64,000 bases of DNA from Dokdonella koreensis DS-123. GTDB lineage: Bacteria > Pseudomonadota > Gammaproteobacteria > Xanthomonadales > Rhodanobacteraceae. Under the pieces are notes generated by a model that was not told the DNA's origin, did not search any database, and worked only from the letters and a program-made list of their open reading frames with translations. A program made the position numbers and the translations under genes. Location: assembly GCF_001632775.1 (NCBI RefSeq), contig NZ_CP015249.1:1964686-2028685 (forward strand). The letters run 5' to 3'. Of the stretch, positions 48,170 to 56,979 are shown piece by piece (within the stretch, counting starts at the first letter, position 1; every line of letters starts with the position of its first letter).

Positions 48170-49440
48170 GCGAGCCCTTCATCGCCGTCTACGCCGATTG
48201 GGACGGCCTGGCTGCGCCGCTGCGGCTGGGGCGGCTGGAGGCCCGGCGCAGCGCCGCCCGCGAGCTGTTCGAGTTCGCGTTCGACCCCGCCGCGCTGGCG
48301 CGGTCGGACCTGGCCGGCGTGAAGCTCGACCCGCGCCTGGGTGCCTATCCGGGCCGCCAGTACCCGCCGCAGGGGCAGGAAACCTTCGGCGTGTTCGCCG
48401 ACGCCAGCCCCGATCGCTGGGGCCGGCTGCTGATGCGCCGCCGCCTGGAGCGCGACCAGCGCGCCGGCCGCGCCGACCCGAAAGCGCGCCTGTTCGAGTC
48501 CGACTACCTGCTGGGCGTGCACGACGCCTATCGCGTCGGCGCGCTGCGCCTGCGCCGCGACGACCAGGGCGCCTTCCTCGACGACCGGCACGATGCCGCC
48601 GCGCCGCCGTTCGTGCAGTTGCGCGCGCTGGAGGCGGCCAGCCTGGCGCTGGAGCGCGACGAGGACAACACCGCCGCCCAGGCCGACGACTGGCTGCGCC
48701 TGCTGATCGCCCCGGGCGGCTCGCTCGGCGGTGCGCGCCCCAAGGCCAGCGTGGCCGATCCCGAGGGCCGCCCGTGGATCGCCAAGTTTCCGAGCATCCG
48801 CGACGCGCACGACGTCGGCGCCTGGGAAATCGTCGTGCAGACGCTGGCCCGCGCCTGCGGGCTACGCGTGCCCGACGCGCTGGCGCGGCGCTTCGGCAGT
48901 GCGCACCACACCTTCCTGGTTCGCCGCTTCGACCGCACGCCGGCCGGCCGGCGCCTGCATTTCGCTTCCGCGATGAACCTCACCGGCCATCAGGACGGCG
49001 ACGACGCCAGCACCGGCGCCAGCTACCTGGAGATCGCGCAGGTGCTGATGACCGACGGCGCCCACCCGGATGCAGACCTGCGCGAGCTGTGGTCCCGCAT
49101 CGTGTTCAACGTACTGGTGTCCAATGCCGACGACCACCTGCGCAACCACGGCTTTCTGCTGGAACCCGGTCGCGGCTGGACGCTGGCGCCCGCGTTCGAC
49201 ATGAACCCGCTCCCCGATGCGCACGGCCTCACGCTCAACATCAGCGAAGCCGACAATGCGCTGGACCTGGACATTGCGCGGTCGGTGGCGCCGTATTTCC
49301 GCGTGGCTGCCGTCGACGCCGAGGCGATCATCGCGCGTCAGCGCCAGGTGGTGGCGCAATGGCGCGTGATCGCCGATTCGCTCGCGATTCCCGCCCGCGA
49401 GCAGAAGCGCATGGCCGATGCGTTCCGGCGCGCCTCGTGA
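48166..49440 (+). CDS. HipA-family serine/threonine kinase toxin
   Basis: A 424-residue HipA-family kinase. E. coli HipA phosphorylates glutamyl-tRNA synthetase and induces growth arrest. The N-terminal HipA_N-like part (LGAYPGRQYPPQGQETFGVFADASPDRWG) is present. The glycine-rich loop is GGSLGGARPKAS. The WIAKFPS strand follows with a conserved Lys. The catalytic region is RIVFNVLVSNADDHLRNHGFLLE, and the metal-binding DFG-like region is LAPAFDMNPLPDA. All key residues appear intact, so it is probably an active kinase. hipB overlaps at its start and the DUF922 gene at its end. Confidence 0.85.
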   Translation: MSEPFIAVYADWDGLAAPLRLGRLEARRSAARELFEFAFDPAALARSDLAGVKLDPRLGAYPGRQYPPQGQETFGVFADASPDRWGRLLMRRRLERDQRAGRADPKARLFESDYLLGVHDAYRVGALRLRRDDQGAFLDDRHDAAAPPFVQLRALEAASLALERDEDNTAAQADDWLRLLIAPGGSLGGARPKASVADPEGRPWIAKFPSIRDAHDVGAWEIVVQTLARACGLRVPDALARRFGSAHHTFLVRRFDRTPAGRRLHFASAMNLTGHQDGDDASTGASYLEIAQVLMTDGAHPDADLRELWSRIVFNVLVSNADDHLRNHGFLLEPGRGWTLAPAFDMNPLPDAHGLTLNISEADNALDLDIARSVAPYFRVAAVDAEAIIARQRQVVAQWRVIADSLAIPAREQKRMADAFRRAS

Positions 49441-50060
49441 ACGTCCGCAGCGGCCAGCGCGGGAGACCCGCAGTCGTGCGTGCTGTCCGCAGGGCATGCC
49501 AGTGCATGCTGGCCGTGTCGATCGGCGTGGCCAGCACCCCGTCCCTGGCCGAGGTCCGGCACACGCGCCAGACCACCTACTACGACGTCACCGGCACCAC
49601 CGCCCGCGCGCTGCGCGACCAGATCGAACAACTGCGGCCGCGCGGCGACGACGGCGGCCGCTACGACGCCTACACACGCTGGCGGCTGGAGTGGCGCTAC
49701 ATGTACCGGGAGACGCGTGACGCCTGCCGGCTGGCCTCGTTCAAGGTCACGCTGCGCACCACGATCCACCTGCCGCGCTGGCAGGCGCCGCCCGGAGCCG
49801 CCGCGGACCTCGAGGCCCGCTGGAACGCCTACGTCGATGCGCTCGACCGCCACGAGCAACAACACGAAGCGATCGCCGTCGAGGCCGCCGAGACGATCGA
49901 GCGCGAGGTGAGCGCGATCGATCGCACGCCGGATTGCGCGACGCTGGAAGCGCGCGTCAACGCGCGTGCCGAGGCGCTGATGGAGGACTACAAGGCACGG
50001 CAGCGCGATTTCGACGTGCAGACCGCGCACGGCCGCAACGAGGGTGTGCAGCGACCCTGA
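49437..50060 (+). CDS. DUF922 putative zinc peptidase
   Basis: A 207-residue protein of the DUF922 family. The C-terminal half contains DRHEQQHEAIA, an HExxH-type zinc motif, after YYDVTGTTARALRDQIEQLRPRG and the LRTTIHLPRW strand. A signal peptide is likely in the N-terminal 40 residues (basic region then CMLAVSIGVASTPSLAEV). The start GTG at 49437 overlaps the hipA stop (GTGA). An ATG at 49506 would open the signal peptide directly and is a fair alternative. Overlap with hipA makes it the third gene of the operon, which is unusual for a toxin-antitoxin unit. Confidence 0.72.
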   Translation: MNVRSGQRGRPAVVRAVRRACQCMLAVSIGVASTPSLAEVRHTRQTTYYDVTGTTARALRDQIEQLRPRGDDGGRYDAYTRWRLEWRYMYRETRDACRLASFKVTLRTTIHLPRWQAPPGAAADLEARWNAYVDALDRHEQQHEAIAVEAAETIEREVSAIDRTPDCATLEARVNARAEALMEDYKARQRDFDVQTAHGRNEGVQRP

Positions 50061-50218
50061 TACGAAGCGTCAGCGCCGCGGTAGACCGGGGCAGGGCGTT
50101 GCATCCGTGGTCGAACAGGCGACGGCAGCTTGTAAGCCGTACACGGACCGGCGCCCTGCCAATCGCAGGCTGTGGCCGCGGACTAGAATGTCTCGCCCTG
50201 AGCCGATTTCCTGCCGCC

Positions 50219-50737
50219 ATGCCCGTCTACGCCAGCGTCCTGTCCCGATGGCTACTTCCGCTGGTGGCGGTCGCATGGCTGCTGGCGGTCGCGCTTCCCG
50301 GCGCAACCCCCTTGCCCGGCAAGAAGCAACTGCTGTTCGAGAGCCGCGTCCATCCGTGGAAGATCTACTACGTGCAGGACCGCGATTTCGCACGCGGGCG
50401 GTTCGCCTACTACGAGGTGCACTACCGCGACCAGCCGCTGGTGCTGCCCAAGGGCCTGTTCGGTGCCGCCGCCGACATCGACCGCTTCTTCGTCGCCGCT
50501 GGCTTCCCATCCGAGGCGACCGACAATGATTCGGTGCTGCTCGGCTTCACGCCGTCGCTGCTGCTGCCGGGCGGTAGTACCAAGGCCGGCGAACTGATGT
50601 TTGTCTATGCGCGGTCGGTTGGGGCGGATGGTCGTGAAGTGCACGTCTATAACCAGGAGCATCGGCTACTGGGTGCCATTGCGCTCGAAGAGCCCATAGG
50701 CGGGTCCGATTACAGCGATAGACCAACCCCTGATTAG
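50219..50737 (+). CDS. Hypothetical anchored or exported protein
   Basis: A 172-residue protein that I cannot place in a family. It starts with a hydrophobic segment (SVLSRWLLPLVAVAWLLAVALPGATPL) that could be a signal peptide or anchor. The mature region is rich in aromatic and charged residues (SRVHPWKIYYVQDRDFARGRFAYYEVHYRDQP) and holds LGFTPSLLLPGGSTKAGELMFVYARSV. ATG 50219 is taken as the start because it precedes the hydrophobic segment. A TAGAAT -10-like element lies at 50184-50189. The G+C content is lower than in the core genes. Confidence 0.6.
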   Translation: MPVYASVLSRWLLPLVAVAWLLAVALPGATPLPGKKQLLFESRVHPWKIYYVQDRDFARGRFAYYEVHYRDQPLVLPKGLFGAAADIDRFFVAAGFPSEATDNDSVLLGFTPSLLLPGGSTKAGELMFVYARSVGADGREVHVYNQEHRLLGAIALEEPIGGSDYSDRPTPD

Positions 50738-50951
50738 GGTCTTCGCAGCGGGACAAGGATTTCCTGAAATCTAGCAGGGTATTGGTCGGGCCGCTGATGG
50801 GTTCTGTCCTCTGGCATAGTGCAGGACGCTGCACTTCCCGGCGCTTTCTGCTGCATCCGCATCACATGCTGAGCTTTGCGGCTGATGCAGCTCGCCGTAA
50901 CAGACTATCCGCTGGCTCCGATATTGCTTGGACCAAAACCGGTCTCATGAT

Positions 50952-50979
50952 TTGAGACGGGCAGGGTGTTTTGTATACC
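50952..50979 (+). promoter_or_regulatory. Candidate promoter of the cas operon
   Basis: TTGAGA (50952-50957, 5/6), 16 bp, TATACC (50974-50979, 4/6). It lies before the leader ORF and cas1, in a 264-bp gap (50738-51001) that otherwise holds small hairpins: GTCTCA/TGAGAC at 50942-50958, partly overlapping the -35, and GATTTC/GAAATC at 50758-50771. Confidence 0.35.
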
Positions 50980-51001
50980 GGTCTTACGCAGGGGGAGGTC
51001 A

Positions 51002-51190
51002 ATGGACGACAGCAGTGGGCAGGGTGAACGCATTTCGCGGCCCGGATATGAGCGGGGCTGCTGTGCACATGTCTGTCCCGATCGACCTGTGATTGTCACT
51101 TTCGTGACAGGCATTGTCGTTACCGCAAGAAGGTCCAAGACGCGCGGATTCGTTCCTTGCGCACGAAGAGCGGGTGGCCTTCATGGATGA
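51002..51190 (+). CDS. Short leader ORF overlapping the cas1 start
   Basis: A 62-codon frame opens with ATG at 51002, preceded by GGGGGAGG at ideal distance, the best ribosome site in the region. Its TGA (51188-51190) overlaps the cas1 ATG (51183), and cas1 itself has no good ribosome site, so translation coupling is likely. The peptide is basic with four cysteines, three clustered in RGCCAHVCPDRP and one in FVPCARR. No homologue was recognised. It could be a regulatory leader peptide or simply a non-functional frame. Expression is not shown. Confidence 0.45.
   Translation: MDDSSGQGERISRPGYERGCCAHVCPDRPVIVTFVTGIVVTARRSKTRGFVPCARRAGGLHG
51094..51109. promoter_or_regulatory. Palindrome TGTCAC-TTTC-GTGACA upstream of cas1
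   Basis: A perfect 6-bp inverted repeat around TTTC, 74 bp before cas1 and inside the leader ORF. It may be a protein-binding site or an RNA hairpin in the leader. It is not a CRP-type site (spacing differs). Confidence 0.4.
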
Positions 51191-52157
51191 TCTCTCCCCC
51201 AGCGATCTCAAGACCATCCTGCATTCCAAGCGGGCCAATATCTACTACCTGCAGCATTGCCGTGTACTGGTCAACGGCGGCCGCGTCGAGTATGTCACTG
51301 ACGCCGGCAAGCGCTCGCTGTACTGGAATATCCCGATCGCCAACACCACCACGCTGCTGCTTGGCACCGGCACGTCGATCACGCAGGCGGCGATACGCGA
51401 GCTTGCCAAGGCCGGCGTAATGGTCGGCTTCTGCGGTGGTGGCGGCGCACCGCTGTTTTCAGCCAACGAGATGGACGTTGATGTCGCCTGGTTTTCGCCG
51501 CAGAGCGAGTACCGTCCAACGGAGTATCTCCAGGCATGGGTCCGTTTCTGGTTCGACGATGATCTGCGCCTGGCCGCAGCCAAAGCGTTCCAGCAAGCAC
51601 GCACACAGCACATCGCGAGCGAATGGCAGCGCCGCGCTTTGAGGGATGCGGGTTTCGCACCGGATGTGGAGCGCTTGCTCGAAATGCTCGATCGCACCCG
51701 GCGGCAGATCGATCTGGCTCAGGACACGGTTGCGTTGCTGACGGAAGAGGCGCGCCTAACCAAGGCACTGTTCAAACTCGCCGTCGACGCGGTGGGCTAT
51801 GGCGATTTCACGCGTGCCAAGCGGGGCAGCGGCACCGATCCGGCCAACCGCTTTCTCGACCATGGCAACTACCTGGCCTATGGCCTGGGCGCCACGGCCG
51901 CCTGGGTGCTGGGTCTGCCGCATGGTTTGGCAGTGCTGCACGGCAAGACCCGCCGTGGCGGCTTGGTATTCGACATCGCCGATCTCGTCAAGGATGCCTC
52001 CATCCTTCCACGCGCTTTTCTTTCGGCGATGGGTGGCGATGACGAGCAGGCGTTCCGGCGTGGCTGTATCGAAGCGCTGACGCGTGGTGAATCACTGGAT
52101 TTCATGATCGATACCGTCAAGGCGATAGCCTTGGAGACGGCGAGCCGGGTGGAATGA
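51183..52157 (+). CDS. cas1: Type I-F CRISPR integrase Cas1
   Basis: A 324-residue Cas1 of subtype I-F (P. aeruginosa Cas1 is 324). The active-site metal ligands line up with the known I-F residues: Glu189 in LLTEEARLTK, His253 in AVLHGKTRRGG, Asp264 and Asp267 in LVFDIADLV. N-terminal beta domain HSKRANIYYLQHCRVLVNGGRVEYVTD is typical. ATG 51183 is used, since longer starts are upstream of conserved sequence. The stop overlaps the cas3 start by 4 bp. It forms a complex with Cas2-3 for spacer acquisition. Confidence 0.97.
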   Translation: MDDLSPSDLKTILHSKRANIYYLQHCRVLVNGGRVEYVTDAGKRSLYWNIPIANTTTLLLGTGTSITQAAIRELAKAGVMVGFCGGGGAPLFSANEMDVDVAWFSPQSEYRPTEYLQAWVRFWFDDDLRLAAAKAFQQARTQHIASEWQRRALRDAGFAPDVERLLEMLDRTRRQIDLAQDTVALLTEEARLTKALFKLAVDAVGYGDFTRAKRGSGTDPANRFLDHGNYLAYGLGATAAWVLGLPHGLAVLHGKTRRGGLVFDIADLVKDASILPRAFLSAMGGDDEQAFRRGCIEALTRGESLDFMIDTVKAIALETASRVE

Positions 52158-55100
52158 ACGTCCTGCTGATCTCCCAGTGCGAAAAGCGCGCCCTGACCGA
52201 GACGCGGCGCATTCTCGACCAGTTCGCCGAGCGTCGCGGCGATCGCACGTGGCAGACACCGATCACGCAGGCCGGACTGGATACCTTGCGCAAGTTGCTG
52301 CGCAAAACGGCACGCAAGAATACCGCGGTTGCCTGTCATTGGATTCGCGGGATCGACCACAGCGAACTGATGTGGATCGTCGGCGATGCCGGCCGCTTCA
52401 ACGCGGAAGGGGCTGTGCCGACCGATACCACCGTACGTAACGTGCTCAGGCGCGCTGATGAGAACGATTGGCACACGCTGGAGGACATTCGTCTACTCGC
52501 GCAGTTGGCCGCGCTGTTGCACGATCTCGGCAAGGCCATCATCGCCTTTCAGGAGCGCCTGCGAGGACGGTGGCAGGAAAGGAATCTGTACCGGCACGAA
52601 TGGGTTTCGCTGCGTCTGTTTCTGGCGTTCGTCCATGGTGACGATGACGAAGGCTGGCTGGGACGGCTGGCCGATCCGGACGCCTTCGACGAACAGCTCT
52701 GGACCGCCCCTGGGCGCTACCAGCGTGATGGGCTGGACGCCACTGACAGGTATCCGTTCCGTGGCCTCCCGCCGCTGGCTGCTGCCGTAGCCTGGTTGAT
52801 CGTGACCCATCACCGCCTCCCATTGGTGCCGGTCAAGAACGAGGACGGCGCGCAGCAATGGCTCGGCAAACGCTCGCGCAGTTTCAATCCAGCCTGGTTG
52901 GAGCAGCCGTTGGAGAACGTCGCGCACGACTGGAACGAAGCAAGCCGGCCGGCTGAGCGCGTGCAGGCCGAGCCCTACTGGGCGCTTGCCGGGCCGCTGC
53001 CCGTGATCGAGCCGAGATGGCGGGCGCAGGCCGCACGCTTGGCGACGCGCCTCCTGGCACTGCGATCACGACGTAGCGGAAACTGGCTGGACAACGCTTA
53101 CGTCATGCATCTGGCCCGGCTCAGCCTGATGCTGGCCGATCACCACTATTCCAGCCTGCCGAAGGATTCGTCGCAACGCGTGAGCGGCGATGGCAAGACC
53201 CATCTGTACGCCAATACCGACCGCGACGGCAGTTTAAAGCAGCCGCTGGACGAGCATTTGCTGGGGGTGGCCCGGGGAGCCGGAATGGTCGCGCATGCGT
53301 TGCCGGGCTTCGAGCGCCACCTGCCACGGCTGGCCAATCACCGTGGCCTACGCAAGCGCAGCGCCGACCCGAGATTCTCGTGGCAGGACAAGGCGGCCGA
53401 CGCGGCCCTCTCGCTGCGTGAGGCGGCGCGCATACAGGGGGCTTTCATCGTCAACATGGCTTCCACGGGCTGCGGAAAGACCCTCGCCAATGCCCGCATC
53501 CTTTATGCGCTGGCCGATCCCCAGCAGGGCCTGCGGGCGACCTATGCCCTGGGCCTGCGCACGCTGACGTTGCAGACCGGGCGCAGCTACCGCACCGACT
53601 TGCACCTGGGTGAGGACGAACTGGCGATCCGTGTCGGCGGCTCGGCGAGCCGCGCCCTGTTCGAGTACTACGAGCGCAAGGCGGAGGCGCATGGCTCCGC
53701 TTCGGTACAGGACCTGATCGAGGAAGACAGCCACATCCTCTACGAAGGCGTCGTCGCCGATCATCCGCTGCTGTCTCGCGCCCTGCACGATACGGATATC
53801 CGCAACCTGCTGTCCGCGCCGATGCTGGTCTGCACCGTGGACCATCTCGTTCCCGCCACCGAATCGGTGCGCGCTGGGCGCCAGATCGCACCGATGCTGC
53901 GACTGATGAGCGCTGATCTGGTGCTGGACGAGCTGGACGACTACGACCTCGACGATCTGCCCGCGCTGACCCGGCTGGTGCACTGGGCAGGCATGCTCGG
54001 TACGCGCGTGGTGCTGTCCTCGGCGACGCTACCCCCGGCGCTGCTCGAAGGCATGTTCATGGCCTACCGCGCCGGACGCATCCAGTATGACCGCAACCAT
54101 GGCAGCGGCGCAGATCGGCACGTCGGGCAGGTCGACGTGCCCTGCTTGTGGGCCGACGAGTTCGGAGCGCAGACGGCGACCTGCGCCGATGCGCCAGCCT
54201 TTTCGAGCCAGCACGGGCAGTTCGTCGGCAAGCGCGCGGCAAAGCTGGGGAAGGCGGAGCCCCTGCGCCGGGCTGCGCTGGTTCGGCTGGATATCGCCAA
54301 AAACCTGCCGGAAACGAAGGTCCGCGCCGAGTTCGCCCGGCACGTACTCGAAGCGTGCACGCGACTGCACAACTGGCATGCCGAAACCGATCCCGTCAGC
54401 GGCAAGCGGGTCAGCTTCGGGCTGGTTCGCATGGCCAACATCGACCCGCTGTTTGATGTGGCGCAGGCGCTGTTCGAGCTCGGCGCACCCGAGGACACGC
54501 GTATCCACCTGTGCGTTTATCACGCCCGTTTCCCATTGGCGCTGCGCTCGGCGATCGAGCATCAACTCGATACTGCATTCAACCGGCGCGGTGATGGACA
54601 GGGTGTGTACTGTCTACCTGCCATCTGCGGGATACTGGACAGCCACCCAGAGCGCAACCACCTGTTCGTCGTTCTCGCGTCGCCCGTCTGCGAGGTGGGT
54701 CGCGATTGGGACGCCGATTGGGCCGTGGCCGAGCCGTCATCGATGCGTTCGCTGATCCAGCTCGCCGGCCGCGTGCAACGTCATCGCGGCGTGCATCCGG
54801 ATGCGCCGAATGTACTGGTGTTCGACACCAACCTTCGCCATTTCCTGCCCGGCACCGGGACAGACGGGCGGGCACCCGCCATCTTCTTGCGGCCCGGCTT
54901 CGAGAAGGAACATGTGGCAGCCGATCATCCATTCCGGCTAGTCGCGCACCGGCTGGACAAGTTGATGACGCCGGAGGAATACCAAGTGCTCACCGCGCTG
55001 CCGCGCATCCGTCCACGGGCGATGGGCGAGTGGCGATCCAAGCAACGCATCGTCGACCTGGAGCAGGCGCGCATGGCCGATTGCATGCTGCCGCCCGCGG

Positions 55101-55534
55101 GCGACGCCGAAGACGTGCGAGCAGGGCTGAACGCGGCCAGTGGCTGGCAGCATTCGCAGGCGGCCTTGACGGGTGTGTTGCCGCAACAGCAGCCCTTCCG
55201 CGATGACACCATGCCGACCGTAACGCTGGTGTTCCTGCCTGACGATGACGAGGACAGCCTCGTCCTGCATCGCGTCGAGGACGACACCGCCCGGCGAGGA
55301 AAGAACCTCTACGTCCCCATCGACCGCAGCCAGCGCCACGACGTGAAGCTGGAATTTGGTGAACGCATCGGCGCATGGGGCGGATTCGACCTGATGGCTC
55401 TGCTCGCCGAGCAGGCTGACGTACTTGGCCTGTCGCTGCGCGCTTGCGCCGAGAAGCTGGCGACGGTGGAAGTGCGGGAGAACAAGCAAGGTTGGCGATA
55501 CCACCCGTGGCTGGGTTTCGCAAAAGAGCGTTGA
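52154..55534 (+). CDS. cas3: Cas2-Cas3 fusion (type I-F helicase/nuclease)
   Basis: An 1126-residue Cas2-3. Residues 1-95 form the Cas2-like domain (MNVLLISQCEKRALTETRRIL, NAEGAVPTDTTVRNVLRR). The HD nuclease begins LAALLHDLGKAII (His123, Asp124). The SF2 helicase has Walker A STGCGKTLANA (Lys442), motif II LVLDELDDYDLDD, motif III LSSATLP and motif VI SLIQLAGRVQRHR. The C-terminal domain follows and the frame is intact. The fusion of Cas2 to Cas3 is diagnostic of subtype I-F. It unwinds and degrades foreign DNA after Csy complex recruitment and works with Cas1 in adaptation. Confidence 0.96.
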   Translation: MNVLLISQCEKRALTETRRILDQFAERRGDRTWQTPITQAGLDTLRKLLRKTARKNTAVACHWIRGIDHSELMWIVGDAGRFNAEGAVPTDTTVRNVLRRADENDWHTLEDIRLLAQLAALLHDLGKAIIAFQERLRGRWQERNLYRHEWVSLRLFLAFVHGDDDEGWLGRLADPDAFDEQLWTAPGRYQRDGLDATDRYPFRGLPPLAAAVAWLIVTHHRLPLVPVKNEDGAQQWLGKRSRSFNPAWLEQPLENVAHDWNEASRPAERVQAEPYWALAGPLPVIEPRWRAQAARLATRLLALRSRRSGNWLDNAYVMHLARLSLMLADHHYSSLPKDSSQRVSGDGKTHLYANTDRDGSLKQPLDEHLLGVARGAGMVAHALPGFERHLPRLANHRGLRKRSADPRFSWQDKAADAALSLREAARIQGAFIVNMASTGCGKTLANARILYALADPQQGLRATYALGLRTLTLQTGRSYRTDLHLGEDELAIRVGGSASRALFEYYERKAEAHGSASVQDLIEEDSHILYEGVVADHPLLSRALHDTDIRNLLSAPMLVCTVDHLVPATESVRAGRQIAPMLRLMSADLVLDELDDYDLDDLPALTRLVHWAGMLGTRVVLSSATLPPALLEGMFMAYRAGRIQYDRNHGSGADRHVGQVDVPCLWADEFGAQTATCADAPAFSSQHGQFVGKRAAKLGKAEPLRRAALVRLDIAKNLPETKVRAEFARHVLEACTRLHNWHAETDPVSGKRVSFGLVRMANIDPLFDVAQALFELGAPEDTRIHLCVYHARFPLALRSAIEHQLDTAFNRRGDGQGVYCLPAICGILDSHPERNHLFVVLASPVCEVGRDWDADWAVAEPSSMRSLIQLAGRVQRHRGVHPDAPNVLVFDTNLRHFLPGTGTDGRAPAIFLRPGFEKEHVAADHPFRLVAHRLDKLMTPEEYQVLTALPRIRPRAMGEWRSKQRIVDLEQARMADCMLPPAGDAEDVRAGLNAASGWQHSQAALTGVLPQQQPFRDDTMPTVTLVFLPDDDEDSLVLHRVEDDTARRGKNLYVPIDRSQRHDVKLEFGERIGAWGGFDLMALLAEQADVLGLSLRACAEKLATVEVRENKQGWRYHPWLGFAKER

Positions 55535-55620
55535 CGTGTATAGGAAGCGTCTCAACGGATGCGACAAAGAGTCAGTATGAAATCAATTAGTTCTCACGTG
55601 CATGACCATGGGGAAGGCAA

Positions 55621-56979
55621 ATGACAGAACTGACTGACAGGGGAAAAGCGTTCCGCTCGGCCGTCACCACCTTCATCGAGGCGCGGCGCGAGGTCGACAG
55701 GAAAAAAGCTAAGCACGACAAAGCCAAGGCTGCTTCGAAATACGATTACGATACTTGGTTGGCCGATGCGGCTTCGCGAGCGCACAACTTGCAGGTGGTT
55801 ACCCATCCGATAAAATTCACTCATGGCTCCATAAAGGGAGCAAGTAGTATTCATGCCAGAACAAAAAGAATATTCGTGCATCGCGAAATAGGAACGCATA
55901 GCATTGATGAGTTAAAGGAAGACTTTGCCATAAGTGATTCCAAGCACCTTGATGTGTACTCCCTGCTCAAAGAGGTTGTGGATGGGAGGTCGCTATTGGA
56001 CTGGTTGCGTGAAGACGATGCCGATTTCATCAGTGTCTTGAGCAGTGATCCTGTGAAGGCCGCTGCGTTGGCTGATTCATTAAATAAAGTTCTACGGCAA
56101 GATTATGAGGTAGTATCTCACCCGCTGGCTAAGCAGATCTATTGGCTAAAAGATGCGAGCCCGGCTGATAACGCTCACTATCATCTTCTCCAGCCTATGT
56201 TTTCTAGTAGCTTGGAGCATGTTGTTAATGCGGACATACGGGCTGTGCGAGAGTTTGCTTTTGCGGCGCGTGGCACGAAGAAGCAAAAGCCAACATTCGC
56301 CGATCACTCAACCTACTCTGGGCTACTGGGTCGGGCCTTAGGGGGCTCCAACGCACAAAATATAAGTCCGCAGAATAAGGTGCGTGGTGGCATGAATTAC
56401 CTGTTAGCCTCGTTGCCGCCGACGTGGGCCCGCGAGTTGCCGCGCAACCTGCTCCACCTGGAATCGGTTCTGGAGAGGTTCACCTACTTCGAAGGCGTAC
56501 AGTCCTTGGTCCAGTCGCTTGCTGGCTTTTTGCAGTCAGTAGCAAGCCGGCAACGCAATAGGAAGATCAATGACAGGCGCGAAGACATCGAACAGGCGCT
56601 AGGTTTCCAACTGCCGGTGTTTGCCGCCAGTATCCAGGCCAGTCTTGAGCCCGGCTGGACGCGTGATCCCGAGTGCCGGCTTCCCCTCTGCGAGCAGCTC
56701 TGGCTTGACCCCGAACGCGCCGGGCTGCCGATACGCGAGCACCCGGAAAGCCCCGAGTGGACGCAGCAGGATCTTGAATTCAATGCTGCTTACGAGTTTG
56801 GGGACTGGCCGGATCAGGTCGCCGGCCGCTTTGCCAACTGGGTCAACGCGCAGCTGCGCGAAGCTGGGCTGACCGCGGTTGGCGATGCGGAGTACAAGCA
56901 CTGGGCCAAGCAGGCCATCGTCGACGCAGCCTGGCCGGTGTCGCTGCAACGGCGCGCGCCACCAGGAGGCCAGACATGA
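55621..56979 (+). CDS. csy1: Csy1 (Cas8f), large subunit of the I-F surveillance complex
   Basis: A 452-residue Csy1/Cas8f (P. aeruginosa 434) with Csy2 forms the 5'-handle end of the Csy complex and, in P. aeruginosa, contacts the PAM. The C-terminal half has conserved LPPTWARELPRNLLHLESVLERFTYFEG and SVASRQRNRKINDRREDIE. The N-terminal half is markedly A+T-richer than the rest. Hand counts give 37%, 47% and 47% G+C in 60-base lines at 55861, 56041 and 56161, but 70% at 56401. ATG 55621 is preceded by GGGGAAGG. The stop overlaps csy2 (ATGA). Confidence 0.93.
   Translation: MTELTDRGKAFRSAVTTFIEARREVDRKKAKHDKAKAASKYDYDTWLADAASRAHNLQVVTHPIKFTHGSIKGASSIHARTKRIFVHREIGTHSIDELKEDFAISDSKHLDVYSLLKEVVDGRSLLDWLREDDADFISVLSSDPVKAAALADSLNKVLRQDYEVVSHPLAKQIYWLKDASPADNAHYHLLQPMFSSSLEHVVNADIRAVREFAFAARGTKKQKPTFADHSTYSGLLGRALGGSNAQNISPQNKVRGGMNYLLASLPPTWARELPRNLLHLESVLERFTYFEGVQSLVQSLAGFLQSVASRQRNRKINDRREDIEQALGFQLPVFAASIQASLEPGWTRDPECRLPLCEQLWLDPERAGLPIREHPESPEWTQQDLEFNAAYEFGDWPDQVAGRFANWVNAQLREAGLTAVGDAEYKHWAKQAIVDAAWPVSLQRRAPPGGQT

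Noticed and set aside
50738-51182. A possible second CRISPR array upstream of cas1, as in some I-F loci
   Set aside because: No copy of the CTGCC-GCGCA-GGCAG repeat core is found in this stretch.
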